Position numbers and translations under genes: made by a program
DNA from: Novosphingobium lindaniclasticum LE124
Lineage (GTDB): Bacteria > Pseudomonadota > Alphaproteobacteria > Sphingomonadales > Sphingomonadaceae
Length of the DNA stretch: 64,000 nucleotides
Direction: 5' to 3'
Assembly (NCBI RefSeq): GCF_000445125.1
Contig: NZ_ATHL01000046.1
Span: 1-64,000, forward strand
The notes under the pieces: model-generated
Told to the model about the DNA's origin: nothing
Database searches by the model: none
Seen by the model: the letters and a program-made list of their open reading frames with translations, nothing else
Part shown: positions 18,401 through 27,782 of the stretch, one piece after another
How positions within the stretch are numbered: the first letter of the stretch is position 1
How the letters are laid out: every line of letters begins with the position of its first letter

Positions 18401-19588
18401 ATGAAACACAGCGTTCCTGTTGCCGCCGCACCCCAGGGGGCCGCAGAGGCACTGATCCGCGGCGAGCGCGTCGCGCTTGTCCACGACTGGATTCCCCTGA
18501 TCGCCGGGGCGGAGCGGGTGCTTCAGCAGATGGCGAACTGCGCACCGGGCAGCGACATCTTCACCTTGTTCAACTTCCTGCCGGAAGAGACGGCGCGCAA
18601 CTTCTTCGGGGCCGACCACCGGATCATCACCTCTAGCCTCAACGATCTTCCGCTCGTCGAGCAGTATTACCGCTTCCTGCTTTTGCAATCGACCCGTGCG
18701 ATCGAGGCGTTCGACTTGTCCGAACATGACGTGGTGCTCAGTTCTTCGGCGGCACTGGCGAAAGGCGTGATCACCGGTCCCGGCCAGTTGCACGTCAGTT
18801 ACGTTCACAGTCCCGCGCGCTATGCGTGGGATCTGACCCATGAATACATCGCGACTGTAGGCGGCAAGCTCGGCGGTCTGAAGCGGGCGGTCGCGCGCGA
18901 GATGATGCACCGGTTCCGCCTTTGGGACATGCGTACCGCGCAGAGTGTGGACCATTACCTCGCAAACTCGCAGTTCATCGCCCGCCGCATCTGGAAGATC
19001 TATCGGCGCGAAGCGCAGGTGATCTATCCGCCGGTCAATACCGGCGACTTCGTTCCCGGCACGGCGGCGCGCGGGGATCACTTCGTCACCGCTTCCCGGC
19101 TCGTGCCTTACAAGCGTGTGGAGATGATCGTCGAGGCCTTCAATCGCCGCCCCGATCTTCGTCTTCGGGTGATTGGCGACGGCCCGGACATGAAGAAGAT
19201 CCGTCAGCTCGCCGGGCCGAACGTCGAGATGCTCGGGCACGTTCCCTTCGGGCAGGTGATCGGCGAGTTCCAAACCGCGCGGGCTCTGGTCTTTGCCGCG
19301 CTTGAAGATTTCGGCATCGTCCCGGTCGAGGCGCAGGCCTGCGGAACCCCGGTGATCTGCCTGGGCAAGGGCGGGACGGCCGAAACCGTGCGCCCGCTTG
19401 GCAACAGCGGCGCCACGGGCGTCTGGTTCGAGGATCAGACCGTGGAAAGCCTCGTCGGAGCGATCGACCGCTTCGTCGAGGGCGAAAGCGAAATTCGCTC
19501 CGAAGACTGCATCGTCAACGCCGCCAGCTTCGGCGAGGAACGCTTTCGCCAGCAGTATTCGGAATGCGTGAACAGTCTTATTAGCTGA
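18401..19588 (+). CDS. glycosyltransferase family 4
   Basis: A 395-aa GT-B glycosyltransferase. The N-terminal domain has VHDWIPLIAGAERVL and the YVHSPARYAWD segment common in WbaZ-like mannosyltransferases. The C-terminal GT1/GT4 domain has SRLVPYKRVEMIVEAFN and a canonical E-x7-E (EDFGIVPVE). GAAGGA lies 12 bases before the ATG. It is 66 bp downstream of ugd, likely in the same transcript. The WbaZ resemblance suggests, without proving, a mannosyl or related donor. Confidence 0.9.
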   Translation: MKHSVPVAAAPQGAAEALIRGERVALVHDWIPLIAGAERVLQQMANCAPGSDIFTLFNFLPEETARNFFGADHRIITSSLNDLPLVEQYYRFLLLQSTRAIEAFDLSEHDVVLSSSAALAKGVITGPGQLHVSYVHSPARYAWDLTHEYIATVGGKLGGLKRAVAREMMHRFRLWDMRTAQSVDHYLANSQFIARRIWKIYRREAQVIYPPVNTGDFVPGTAARGDHFVTASRLVPYKRVEMIVEAFNRRPDLRLRVIGDGPDMKKIRQLAGPNVEMLGHVPFGQVIGEFQTARALVFAALEDFGIVPVEAQACGTPVICLGKGGTAETVRPLGNSGATGVWFEDQTVESLVGAIDRFVEGESEIRSEDCIVNAASFGEERFRQQYSECVNSLIS

Positions 19589-20112
19589 CGAAACTGATCA
19601 CGCGATCCGGCGGTCAGTCACAGCGCATAGGTTCACAGTCGAACCCGGCGGAGGCAGCGCGCTGCTGCGATGGAAAGCCTTGTAAGTACGACGAGAGGCG
19701 CTGAAATCGCGCGCAGAGCAGCCCAGTTGATTTGCTCTCGATTGTGCAGCGCGGTATGCTCCTGAAACAAGATCGACCTACATGCCGCAGTTCCAGGAGG
19801 ACTCATGAAGCAGAGGTGCGTTGCCATAACCGGGAATGTTTCCGGCGTCTTTGCCGCTTCGCTTCGGGAACGGACTTGTTCTGTCGCTTCATTATAGCAC
19901 GCGGATGACATTCCGGTCGCGCAGCGGTTTTTTGGACCCGCGGGCCGGGGTCGGAAACTGGCGACGATTTTCGCAAGTCGGGTAATCTGCGCCGGATGTA
20001 ATTGTCCCCCAAACGACTGAGGTTGGCGAAGTATGGTGCCGCGATTTGCAGTCATAAGGAAGAAACTCTGTCTGGCTCGATAGCTGAAAAGCGCACGATC
20101 TTCGTGCCGGGA
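19589..20112. other. 524-bp intergenic region
   Basis: It lies between the glycosyltransferase and the ligase/polymerase gene, both on the plus strand. No protein-like ORF ends or starts inside it except the possible 5' extension of the downstream gene. AAGGAAGA at 20056-20063 looks like a genuine ribosome site (see next gene). A promoter for the 20113-23762 genes probably lies here but no clear hexamers are seen. Confidence 0.4.
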
Positions 20113-21501
20113 ATGCGGGCGGGCAGCCCGGGGGTGCAAGCCGGAGGGCTGCTGCTGGCGGGTGTCCTGTTCGGCGGCGGCGGCTCCGCTGCCGGCCTCG
20201 CCAATCTGGTGGTTCAGCTTCTCGCCCTGGCGATTCTGGCGGTGAACGGTGCCGCGGTGAAGACCTTCTTCCGCTCCGCGCCGCGCGCGATATCCGTGCT
20301 GGTTGCCGTGACGCTGCTGCTGCCGCTGCTGCAGCTGGTGCCCTTGCCCCCCGCGATCTGGCAAGCGCTTCCGGGGCGGGAATTCGCCGTGCAATCGCTT
20401 GAACTGACCGGCGGCAGCCAGATCTGGAAGGCGTTTTCGCTCGATCCCAACCGAACGGCCATCGCCTTCTTCGCTCTCTTGCCCGCGCTGGCAATTCTCG
20501 TCCTGTCGTGGCAATCGTCGGCGGAAGATCGTCGCCGCCTGCTGATGCTGGTCGCCGCGTGCGGGCTGCTGGTGGTGCTGCTCGGCGCCCAGCAGCTTGC
20601 AAGCGGCAATCGCCATCTGGTGTTCTATGCCGAAACTCTCGGCTCTCCCGATCTCCAGGGCACTTTCGCCAACCGCAACACCGCCGGGCTCATGCTCGAT
20701 GCGGCGTTGGTGGCGCTGGTGGCGGTCTTCCCGCTGCGACAGGTCCGTGCGATCTGGACGCTGGGAGGGATGGCCACGGCCCTGCTGCTGATCGTCGGCG
20801 TCGTCCTCACGCGGTCGCGGTCCAGCATGGCCTTGCTGCTGGTGCCGGCCTGCCTCGCGGCATGGCGTTGGCTGCGGTGGCGGCGGCCGACCTGGAACCG
20901 GCGCCTGGCGATCGTAATTGCTGCGGCTGTGCTCGTGCTCGCCGGGAGTGCTGCCTTGCTGGCCGGCAACCAGCGCGTGCAGCGCAGCTTCGCGCGCTTC
21001 GACGCGGTGGAGGACGAGCAGCGCCCGCTTATTTGGGAAGACACGATAGCGGCGATCGGCCGGTACATGCCGGTCGGCAGCGGAATCGGCACGTTCGACG
21101 ACGTGTTCCAGGCGGACGAGTCGCTGGAAAATCTCAGCTACGGCCGGGCCAAGCGTGCGCATAACGATTTCCTGGAAGCCGCGCTCGAATCCGGGATCCT
21201 CGGGATTGCCCTGGCCGCCGGGTGGATCGCGGCTGTCGCGCGGTTCGGCGTACAGGCGCTTCGGCGCGGCGGAATCGGATTGGCAGGCGTGGGCACTTTC
21301 GCTCTGATCGCGCTGCAGTCCATCACCGACTATCCACTGCGTAGCCAGACCCTGCTCTGTTTGGCCGGGCTGATGCTGGCGCTGCTGATCGATGGCGGCC
21401 GGGACGACGACGAAGCCGGGGAAGTTCGGCGCAGATCGCGCCGAACAGGAGACCGGCCTCACGCCGCCCGCCCCTCCACCACGGATCCTCTGAAACGATG
21501 A
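20113..21501 (+). CDS. O-antigen ligase/polymerase (Wzy_C) family protein
   Basis: A 462-aa polytopic membrane protein with about 11-12 hydrophobic segments. It carries the Wzy_C-family signature in the large periplasmic loop: FANRNTAGLMLDAAL near the middle and KRAHNDFLEAALESGILG (H-N-x2-L-x4-E-x-G). The start is uncertain. The first ATG (20113) has no ribosome site. A CTG at 20068 sits just behind AAGGAAGA (20056-20063) and would add 15 residues. The stop overlaps the autokinase ATG. As a second polymerase/ligase-like protein in the locus, it could be the true Wzy, with the 12959 protein having another role, or vice versa. Confidence 0.85.
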   Translation: MRAGSPGVQAGGLLLAGVLFGGGGSAAGLANLVVQLLALAILAVNGAAVKTFFRSAPRAISVLVAVTLLLPLLQLVPLPPAIWQALPGREFAVQSLELTGGSQIWKAFSLDPNRTAIAFFALLPALAILVLSWQSSAEDRRRLLMLVAACGLLVVLLGAQQLASGNRHLVFYAETLGSPDLQGTFANRNTAGLMLDAALVALVAVFPLRQVRAIWTLGGMATALLLIVGVVLTRSRSSMALLLVPACLAAWRWLRWRRPTWNRRLAIVIAAAVLVLAGSAALLAGNQRVQRSFARFDAVEDEQRPLIWEDTIAAIGRYMPVGSGIGTFDDVFQADESLENLSYGRAKRAHNDFLEAALESGILGIALAAGWIAAVARFGVQALRRGGIGLAGVGTFALIALQSITDYPLRSQTLLCLAGLMLALLIDGGRDDDEAGEVRRRSRRTGDRPHAARPSTTDPLKR

Positions 21502-23762
21502 ACGAATATCGGGTCGACCACTACTCGCGTGGACACAAGAACAAGGCGGGCTATATCTTGAACGAAGCTTTTCTCGATCGGGTCGATCTTCGCGGAGGGG
21601 CCTATGGTGGGTCCTATCCCGAGGAATCCGGCCCGGATCTGACCGCGCTGCTGAAAACCATCATGGGCATGGTTCGCCGCAACATCGCGCTGATCGGTGC
21701 GATCGTGGCGGCATGCCTGGTGCTGGGCGTGGTCGTCACCCTGCTGATCGCGCCGCGCTATAGCGCAGGGGTGCGGGTGCTGATCGAGGACCAGGCGGAC
21801 CAGATCATCGAGGGCAGCGAGCTTCAGAAAGTCACCAACGTCCAGGATGCCGAGCGATTTCTGCAGACGCAGCTCGGCATCATCCAGAGCCGCTCGCTGA
21901 CCGAAAGCGTCGTCGAAAGCGGCCGCCTGGACCGCGATCCCGCCTTCTACGAGGCGATGGGGATCGACATGCCCACGCAGGAAAACGTGCTCAAGTCGGG
22001 CGGCAGCAAGAAGCTGGACCAGTTGCGCAAGGAAGCGGCGATCGATGCGCTGCTCGGCAACCTTACCGTGGCCCTGCCGCCGGACAGCCGCATCGTCAGC
22101 ATCAGCGTGAGCAGCCGCAGCGCGGGATACTCCGCGAAGCTGGCGCAGCTTTACGGCCAGCGCTACATCGAGCGCAACCTGAACCAGAAGTACGACAGCT
22201 CCTCCTATGCCCGTCGCTTCCTGGCCGACCAGCTTGACGAGGCGCGTGCCAAGGTCACCCAGTCCGAACGGGATCTGAACCAGTACGCCAGCGCCGCGGG
22301 CCTGATCCGCGTTACCAGCCAAGGCCAGGACGGAAACCAGGAGTCGGTGCTCTCGGTCACCAACAACAGCCTCGTGCAGCTCAACGATGCTTCCGCGAAA
22401 GCCACGGCCGACCGCATCGCCGCGCAGGATCGCTGGCTGACCCTGGCAAAGGCCGCGCCCCTCGCGATCCCGGAAGTCAATGCCAACCCGGCCGTCTCCA
22501 CGCTGCTGGCCGAAAAGGCCAAGGTAGAGGCCGCGCTGGCCGAGGAGCGCACCCGCCATCTGGACGACTTCACCACGATCAAGTCCAAGCAGGCCGAAAT
22601 CGCCGAGTACGATGGCCGCATCGGTGCGATTGCCGATTCCATCAAGAAGTCCGCCTACCTTGAATACCAATCCGCCCTTGAGCGCGAGAAGTCGTTCGCC
22701 GGGCAGGTCGATTCGCTGCGCGGCGAGGCGCTGAAGGAGCAGGATCGCGGCGTTCAGCTGGCCGTTCTCAAGCGTATAGCCGATACCAACAAGACGCTCT
22801 ACGATACGCTGCTCTCGCGCTACAATCAGCTCAACGCGACGGCCGGTGCCTCGTCGAACAACCTGACGCTCATCGACAAGGCGGAAGTGCCGCCCAAGCC
22901 CTACTCGCCGCGCCTGCTGGTCAATATCGTCGCCTCGCTGGTGCTGGGCCTGGTGCTGGCTGCCGCTGCCGTGCTGCTGCGCGAGATCTTCGACGACGCG
23001 ATCCGCTCGCCGGAGGACGTGGAGCGCAAGCTGGGCATGCCGCTGCTCGGCCTGATCCCGCTGGAGAAGGGCGGCGACGTGGCGAGTCATTTCGACGATC
23101 GCCGCTCGCGGGTCAGCGAAGCCTATCGCTCGCTCGTAACCAACTTGCGCTACTCCACCGCGACGGGCCTGCCGGAAGTGCTGATGGTGACCAGCTCCCG
23201 GGAATCCGAGGGCAAGTCGACGACGGCGCGCGCGGTGGCCCACGATATCGCCGTGCTGGGCAAGAGCGTGCTGCTGGTGGATGCCGACTTGCGGCGGCCC
23301 ACGCTCCACAACTTCATGAACGATCGCAAGGCGACAGGCCTGACCGACGTCTTGACCGGGGAGAAGACCTTCGATGCCGCGCTCCAGCAGACCGACGTTC
23401 CGAGCCTCAGCTACATGTCGGCGCTGCCCTCTCCGCCCGATCCCGCGCTGATCCTGTCCGGCGAGCGCCTGCCGCAGTTCATGGAAGAGGCGCGCCGCAA
23501 GTTCGACGTGGTGGTGATCGACTCGCCGCCGTTGCTCGGCCTCTCCGACGCGGCGCTGCTGGCCAATCATGCCGACGGCGTGCTGTTCATGGTCGACGCC
23601 TCCAGCTTCCATCGCGGCGCCGTGAAGTCCGCGCTGCGCCGACTGGCGCTGATCAAGGCCAACATGCTGGGCGTCGTCCTCAACCGCTTCGATCCGAAGG
23701 TCGGAGGCGAGGACTACACTTATTATGCCGCGAGCTACTACAGCTACGGCGAAAAGGACTGA
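21498..23762 (+). CDS. Wzc/ExoP-type polysaccharide co-polymerase and tyrosine autokinase
   Basis: A 754-aa inner-membrane BY-kinase controlling chain length and export. TM1 is at about 62-84, then come a long periplasmic Wzz/coiled-coil region (85-470), TM2 at about 474-494, and a cytoplasmic kinase domain. Walker A is SRESEGKST (568-575), Walker A' LLVDADLRRP (592-601), and Walker B VVIDSPP (672-678). The C-terminus carries a tyrosine cluster (Y740, Y742, Y743, Y747, Y748, Y750) for autophosphorylation. The ATG overlaps the ligase/polymerase stop. It should work with the export lipoprotein at 5868. Confidence 0.95.
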   Translation: MNEYRVDHYSRGHKNKAGYILNEAFLDRVDLRGGAYGGSYPEESGPDLTALLKTIMGMVRRNIALIGAIVAACLVLGVVVTLLIAPRYSAGVRVLIEDQADQIIEGSELQKVTNVQDAERFLQTQLGIIQSRSLTESVVESGRLDRDPAFYEAMGIDMPTQENVLKSGGSKKLDQLRKEAAIDALLGNLTVALPPDSRIVSISVSSRSAGYSAKLAQLYGQRYIERNLNQKYDSSSYARRFLADQLDEARAKVTQSERDLNQYASAAGLIRVTSQGQDGNQESVLSVTNNSLVQLNDASAKATADRIAAQDRWLTLAKAAPLAIPEVNANPAVSTLLAEKAKVEAALAEERTRHLDDFTTIKSKQAEIAEYDGRIGAIADSIKKSAYLEYQSALEREKSFAGQVDSLRGEALKEQDRGVQLAVLKRIADTNKTLYDTLLSRYNQLNATAGASSNNLTLIDKAEVPPKPYSPRLLVNIVASLVLGLVLAAAAVLLREIFDDAIRSPEDVERKLGMPLLGLIPLEKGGDVASHFDDRRSRVSEAYRSLVTNLRYSTATGLPEVLMVTSSRESEGKSTTARAVAHDIAVLGKSVLLVDADLRRPTLHNFMNDRKATGLTDVLTGEKTFDAALQQTDVPSLSYMSALPSPPDPALILSGERLPQFMEEARRKFDVVVIDSPPLLGLSDAALLANHADGVLFMVDASSFHRGAVKSALRRLALIKANMLGVVLNRFDPKVGGEDYTYYAASYYSYGEKD

Positions 23763-23768
23763 TCCGGG

Positions 23769-24941
23769 ATGGCGTCGCTCTTCGGTCGCACCGCGTGGTT
23801 TGCGGCTCTGGCGCTGGCTGCCGTGGCGGCCGTGGGCGTGCAACTGGACCGGGAAGGGCGCCGGAACTTCGCCGTAGCCCAGGTGGTGCGCGATTCGGTG
23901 CCGCCGCTCTTTCGCTCCGCCTCGCTGGAATCCCTGGCGCATGACGCCTATGATCGCGGCGATCTGGCGGCGGGAATGGCGCTTTCGCGAGACTTCATTC
24001 GCCGCCGCCCGATCCCGTCCGAAGGCCTGGCACTGCTCGGCTTCGGCCAGCTCCAGCAAGGCGATCAGGATGCCGCGCTCCGGTCGGTGATCATGGCGGG
24101 CGACCGGGGCTGGCGCGACCGGTTCACGCAGGAGAGCCTGGTGATGCTGGGCCTGCAGGCGCAGGAGTGGGGCATTGCCGCGCAGCGAACGGTGGCACTC
24201 TGGCGAGTCGGCGTGAACGACGACCGCCTCAAGGACATGACCGCCGACCTGCTGTCGCAGCCGCAGGGCGTCGAGGCCTTCGCGGCGCAAGTCGGCCAGG
24301 AGAAGTACTGGGCCAACGCCTTCCTGCCCTGGGCGGCCACGGCGGTCGCGCCGCCGGCTCTGACGACAGTCGCCTCCACCATGGCCCGCAAGGGCGCGCG
24401 CGTGGACTGCGGCGCCTTGTCGCCGCGCACTCAGGCGCTGGTCCGCTCCGGGCGGGCCGAAACGGCGGCGATCCTCTGGCGAAATCTCTGCGCGAACGGC
24501 CGTTTCACCCAGCCGGGTGCTTTCGCATTTCGAGAGGACATGGGCGACGATGCGCCGATCGGCCCCTACGATTGGCAATACCCTGAAGCGGTGGGCCTCG
24601 ACCGGACATTCACCCAGGGCAAGAACGGCGTGGTGCTGCAGTACCGCAACCGAGAGCCGCTGCGCAGCGTGATCGCCAAGCGCAACGCCCTGCTCGGGCC
24701 AGGGCGCTACGTGGCCCGCTTGGACGGTGCCGCCCATGCCGAAGCGGGTTTCCGGCCGGTCGTCCTCCAGATCGTCTGCTATGCCAAGGACGGCTCCGCC
24801 CGCCGTCTCGGCGATGGCGAGATGACATCCGGATCGACCGAGTTCTTCATCCCCGACACCTTCTGCGACAGCCAGGAACTCGTGCTCCTCTCCGGCCGCG
24901 GCGAAGGAGAAGTAGGCAACATGACCATTTCGGCCAGCTAG
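23769..24941 (+). CDS. EPS-locus protein of unknown function (TM anchor, TPR-like, C-terminal beta domain)
   Basis: A 390-aa protein I do not recognise. It begins with one hydrophobic segment (about residues 8-24), suggesting an inner-membrane anchor or signal. Alanine-rich helical repeats resembling TPRs follow (about 48-200, e.g. AYDRGDLAAGMALSRDFI). The C-terminal part (about 240-390) looks beta-rich with a pair of late cysteines (QIVCYAK, DTFCDS), perhaps a jelly-roll carbohydrate-binding fold. It starts 6 bp after the autokinase stop, so it is probably cotranscribed. Its position suggests an accessory role in chain-length control or export. Confidence 0.7.
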   Translation: MASLFGRTAWFAALALAAVAAVGVQLDREGRRNFAVAQVVRDSVPPLFRSASLESLAHDAYDRGDLAAGMALSRDFIRRRPIPSEGLALLGFGQLQQGDQDAALRSVIMAGDRGWRDRFTQESLVMLGLQAQEWGIAAQRTVALWRVGVNDDRLKDMTADLLSQPQGVEAFAAQVGQEKYWANAFLPWAATAVAPPALTTVASTMARKGARVDCGALSPRTQALVRSGRAETAAILWRNLCANGRFTQPGAFAFREDMGDDAPIGPYDWQYPEAVGLDRTFTQGKNGVVLQYRNREPLRSVIAKRNALLGPGRYVARLDGAAHAEAGFRPVVLQIVCYAKDGSARRLGDGEMTSGSTEFFIPDTFCDSQELVLLSGRGEGEVGNMTISAS

Positions 24942-25105
24942 AGGCGCGTCCGGAGGCGGCTCCGGCCGCTCCATGGGCTGGAACCGGCAGGTCGAGAGAG
25001 AATTCGGTTAACCACCTGCCCGAATGGCTGACTTGCCGATCGGGCAGGGGACTAGGATACCTTCCCCACGTTCACTTTCCACGTTTACAAGGAAATGGAA
25101 GCACC

Positions 25106-26473
25106 ATGAAGATTGCGATGGTAGGTTCGGGCTACGTCGGCCTGGTTTCGGGTGCCTGCTTTGCCGATTTCGGCCATGAAGTCGTCTGCATCGACAAGGA
25201 CGAAACCAAGATCCAGCGGCTGCTTCACGGCATGATGCCGATCTACGAGCCCGGCCTCGCCGAACTGGTCGAGTCCAACGTCGCAGCCAGGCGCCTGTCC
25301 TTCACCACCGACCTTGCGGAGGGCATCGCCGGTGCCCAGGCGATCTTCATCGCCGTAGGGACGCCTTCACGTCGCGGCGATGGTCATGCCGATCTTTCCT
25401 ACGTCTACGCGGTAGCGCAGGAGGTGGGCGAGCACCTTTCCAACGATGCGGTGATCGTCACCAAGTCGACCGTCCCGGTCGGCACCGGCGACGAGGTCGA
25501 GCGGATCCTGCGCGAATGCAATCCGGGGCACCGCTTCTCGGTCGTCTCCAATCCGGAATTCCTCCGCGAAGGCGCGGCGATCGGCGATTTCAAGCGCCCG
25601 GATCGCATCGTCATCGGCGCCGAGGACGATTTCGGCCGCAGCGTGATGCGCGAGGTCTACCGCCCGCTGTTCCTCAACGAATCGCCGATCCTCTTCGTCA
25701 GCCGCCGTTCCTCGGAACTGACCAAGTATGCCGCGAACGCCTTCCTCGCGGTGAAGATCACCTTCATCAACGAGATGGCCGATCTTTGCGAGAAAGTCGG
25801 CGGCAACGTGCAGGACGTCGCGCGCGGGATCGGCCTCGACAACCGGATCGGCTCCAAGTTCCTTCACGCCGGCCCAGGATATGGCGGCTCCTGCTTCCCC
25901 AAGGACACGCTGGCCTTGCTCAAGACGGCAGAGGATTACGACAGCCCGGTGCGCATCGTCGAGGCGGTGGTCAAGGTCAACGACGCCCGCAAGCGCGCGA
26001 TGGGCCGCAAGGTCGTCGATGCCCTTGGCGGGGCGGAGGAAGCGCGCGGCAAGCGGGTGGCCATGCTGGGGCTGACGTTCAAGCCCAATACGGACGACAT
26101 GCGCGATTCGCCCTCGATCGCCATCGCCCAGACCTTGGCCGATGCCGGCGTGACCGTTGCCGCCTACGACCCGGAAGGCATGGAGCAGGCTCAGCCGCTG
26201 ATGCCCCAGGTGGACATGAAGCAGGACCCCTACGCCGCCATCGAAGGTGCCGACGCGATCGTCCTGGTGACCGAATGGGACGCCTTCCGTGCGCTCGACC
26301 TCGGCCGGATCAAGGCCATCGCCAAGGCACCGGTACTGGTGGACTTGCGCAACGTCTACAAGCCCGAGCACCTTCGCGAGGCCGGCTTCACTTATCTCTC
26401 GGTGGGCCGCGGAACCTCGGGCAAGGACAATGCCGCCAGCGGTGAGCCGGCGGCAGAGACCGTGCCGGCCTGA
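25106..26473 (+). CDS. UDP-glucose 6-dehydrogenase (TuaD/RkpK type)
   Basis: A 455-aa UDP-glucose/GDP-mannose dehydrogenase. The Rossmann motif GSGYVG is at residues 7-12, IAVGTPSRRGDG near 82-93, SNPEFLREGAA at 148-158, and the catalytic Cys263 in GYGGSCFPKD. The C-terminal UDP-binding domain has GLTFKPNTDDMRDSPS. GGAA-rich sequence precedes the ATG at 25106. It belongs to a different subfamily from the enzyme at 17168, so the locus encodes two routes to UDP-uronate or two differently regulated enzymes. The final ~20 residues are a non-conserved tail. Confidence 0.93.
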   Translation: MKIAMVGSGYVGLVSGACFADFGHEVVCIDKDETKIQRLLHGMMPIYEPGLAELVESNVAARRLSFTTDLAEGIAGAQAIFIAVGTPSRRGDGHADLSYVYAVAQEVGEHLSNDAVIVTKSTVPVGTGDEVERILRECNPGHRFSVVSNPEFLREGAAIGDFKRPDRIVIGAEDDFGRSVMREVYRPLFLNESPILFVSRRSSELTKYAANAFLAVKITFINEMADLCEKVGGNVQDVARGIGLDNRIGSKFLHAGPGYGGSCFPKDTLALLKTAEDYDSPVRIVEAVVKVNDARKRAMGRKVVDALGGAEEARGKRVAMLGLTFKPNTDDMRDSPSIAIAQTLADAGVTVAAYDPEGMEQAQPLMPQVDMKQDPYAAIEGADAIVLVTEWDAFRALDLGRIKAIAKAPVLVDLRNVYKPEHLREAGFTYLSVGRGTSGKDNAASGEPAAETVPA

Positions 26474-26561
26474 TTGTAGCCGAGGCTCCGGCGCTCGAAC
26501 GGGCGTCGGGGTCCGGCCTTGCGGATTGGAACTTCCCTCGATCCTTCCGGTTGTTACCGCC

Positions 26562-27170
26562 ATGAAGAACATCCTCGTCGCCTCCGCGCTTGCCCTCGCT
26601 CTCGCAGCCTGTTCCTCCGAGCCGGTGACGGCCCCGGAGCAGACCACCGAGGCGGCGACGACCTCCGTCGTGCCGGACGAGGCCGCATCCGGAGCGCCAA
26701 GCCCTGCCGCTTCGCCCAATGCCGATGCTCAGGTGCTTTCGCTGGAAGGCCTGGGCGATCTCAGGATCGGGCAGGCCGTGCCTCGGGGATCTTCCTGGGC
26801 CGAGCGCGGCGCTCAGATATCCGATGCCTGCCGTACGGTCAGTTCTCCCGATTATCCCGGCGTCTATGCCATCGTCGAGCAGGGCAAGGTGCGCCGGATA
26901 ACGCTTGGCGGGCAGTCGAAGGTGAAGCTGGTCGAAGGCGTCGGCGTGGGCTCCCCCGAAAGCGACGTGCAGAAGTGGTTCGCCGGTTTCCGGGAGGAAC
27001 CGCACAAGTACGAGGATGCTCCGGCGAAGTACCTCACAGCGCCCAATGTTCGCTCCGACAGGGCGAGCGACGATCCCGCCTTGCGCTTCGAAATCGGGCA
27101 GGACCGCAAGGTCAAGCTGATCCACGTCGGGACGATGCCGGTCCTGGGCTATGTGGAAGGGTGTGCCTGA
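26562..27170 (+). CDS. hypothetical lipoprotein
   Basis: A 202-aa protein with a clear lipoprotein signal (MKNILVASALALALAACSS, lipidated Cys17). A Thr/Ala/Pro-rich linker runs to about residue 55. The following globular part includes LEGLGDLRIGQAVP, a pattern seen in several small sphingomonad lipoproteins where a short LxxLRIGQ-like segment precedes a beta-rich domain. Two cysteines (in SDACRTVS and the penultimate residue) could form a disulphide. It follows the second UDP-glucose dehydrogenase by 88 bp. Function unknown. Confidence 0.75.
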   Translation: MKNILVASALALALAACSSEPVTAPEQTTEAATTSVVPDEAASGAPSPAASPNADAQVLSLEGLGDLRIGQAVPRGSSWAERGAQISDACRTVSSPDYPGVYAIVEQGKVRRITLGGQSKVKLVEGVGVGSPESDVQKWFAGFREEPHKYEDAPAKYLTAPNVRSDRASDDPALRFEIGQDRKVKLIHVGTMPVLGYVEGCA

Positions 27171-27377
27171 AGCGGCGATCCAGCTTGGCGCAGGCACTTG
27201 TCCACGATTGGATCGCGCAACAGGTAGAGGCAAGCGGCAACAGCTGATGTAGCGTGTGCGGCCCTGTTCCGCAGCACGAAAGCCCCCCATGAGCCCCCGC
27301 CTGCCGATTTTCCATCTCGTCCCCGACGGTTTTTCCCAAGGGTGCCCCGCTCCGGCAGGCTGCGCCGGAGGCCGGGC

Positions 27378-27764
27378 GTGAGCGCTTCGGAGCTTGCGAT
27401 CCGCGCCCGGCGGGCCGCGTTCAACCGCGCCATCGCCGAGGGTGACGCCGGTGCCATAGCGCCGCTTCTGGCGCGCGACTGCGTTATGCTGACCGGCACC
27501 GACAGCGCCGTGATCTCCGGGCGAATGGGGCAGGTGAAAGTCTGGCGGCGGGAGTTCGCCGGACCGGCACGGCTGATCTATACAAGGACGACGGAGCGGG
27601 TCGTCCTTTCGCCAGTCGAACCGATCGCGCTGGAACATGGCCATTGGGACGGCATCGACAGCACCTCCGACGTGCTCACCGCGTCGGGCGTCTATACGGC
27701 GAAGTGGCGGGAACTGGGCGGAGAATGGGTGATCGAGGCGGAAGTGTTCCTGACGCTGGGATGA
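27378..27764 (+). CDS. DUF4440/SnoaL-like (NTF2 fold) protein
   Basis: A 128-aa small protein with the NTF2-like pattern: an N-terminal helix (RRAAFNRAIAEGDAGAIAPLLA), then DCVMLTGTDSAVISGR and a C-terminal WVIEAEVF strand, matching DUF4440-type members. I place the start at GTG 27378, six bases after GGAGG (27367-27371); an in-frame GTG at 27342 has no ribosome site. Members have varied roles (isomerases, ligand binders), so no function is assigned. Confidence 0.75.
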   Translation: MSASELAIRARRAAFNRAIAEGDAGAIAPLLARDCVMLTGTDSAVISGRMGQVKVWRREFAGPARLIYTRTTERVVLSPVEPIALEHGHWDGIDSTSDVLTASGVYTAKWRELGGEWVIEAEVFLTLG

Positions 27765-27782
27765 TAAAACGGCGGTGAAGCG

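Noticed and set aside
21459..24974. Minus-strand open frame of 1171 codons opposite the autokinase and the 390-aa gene
   Set aside because: Pure shadow of two well-supported genes; no ribosome site, and the translation has no domain pattern.
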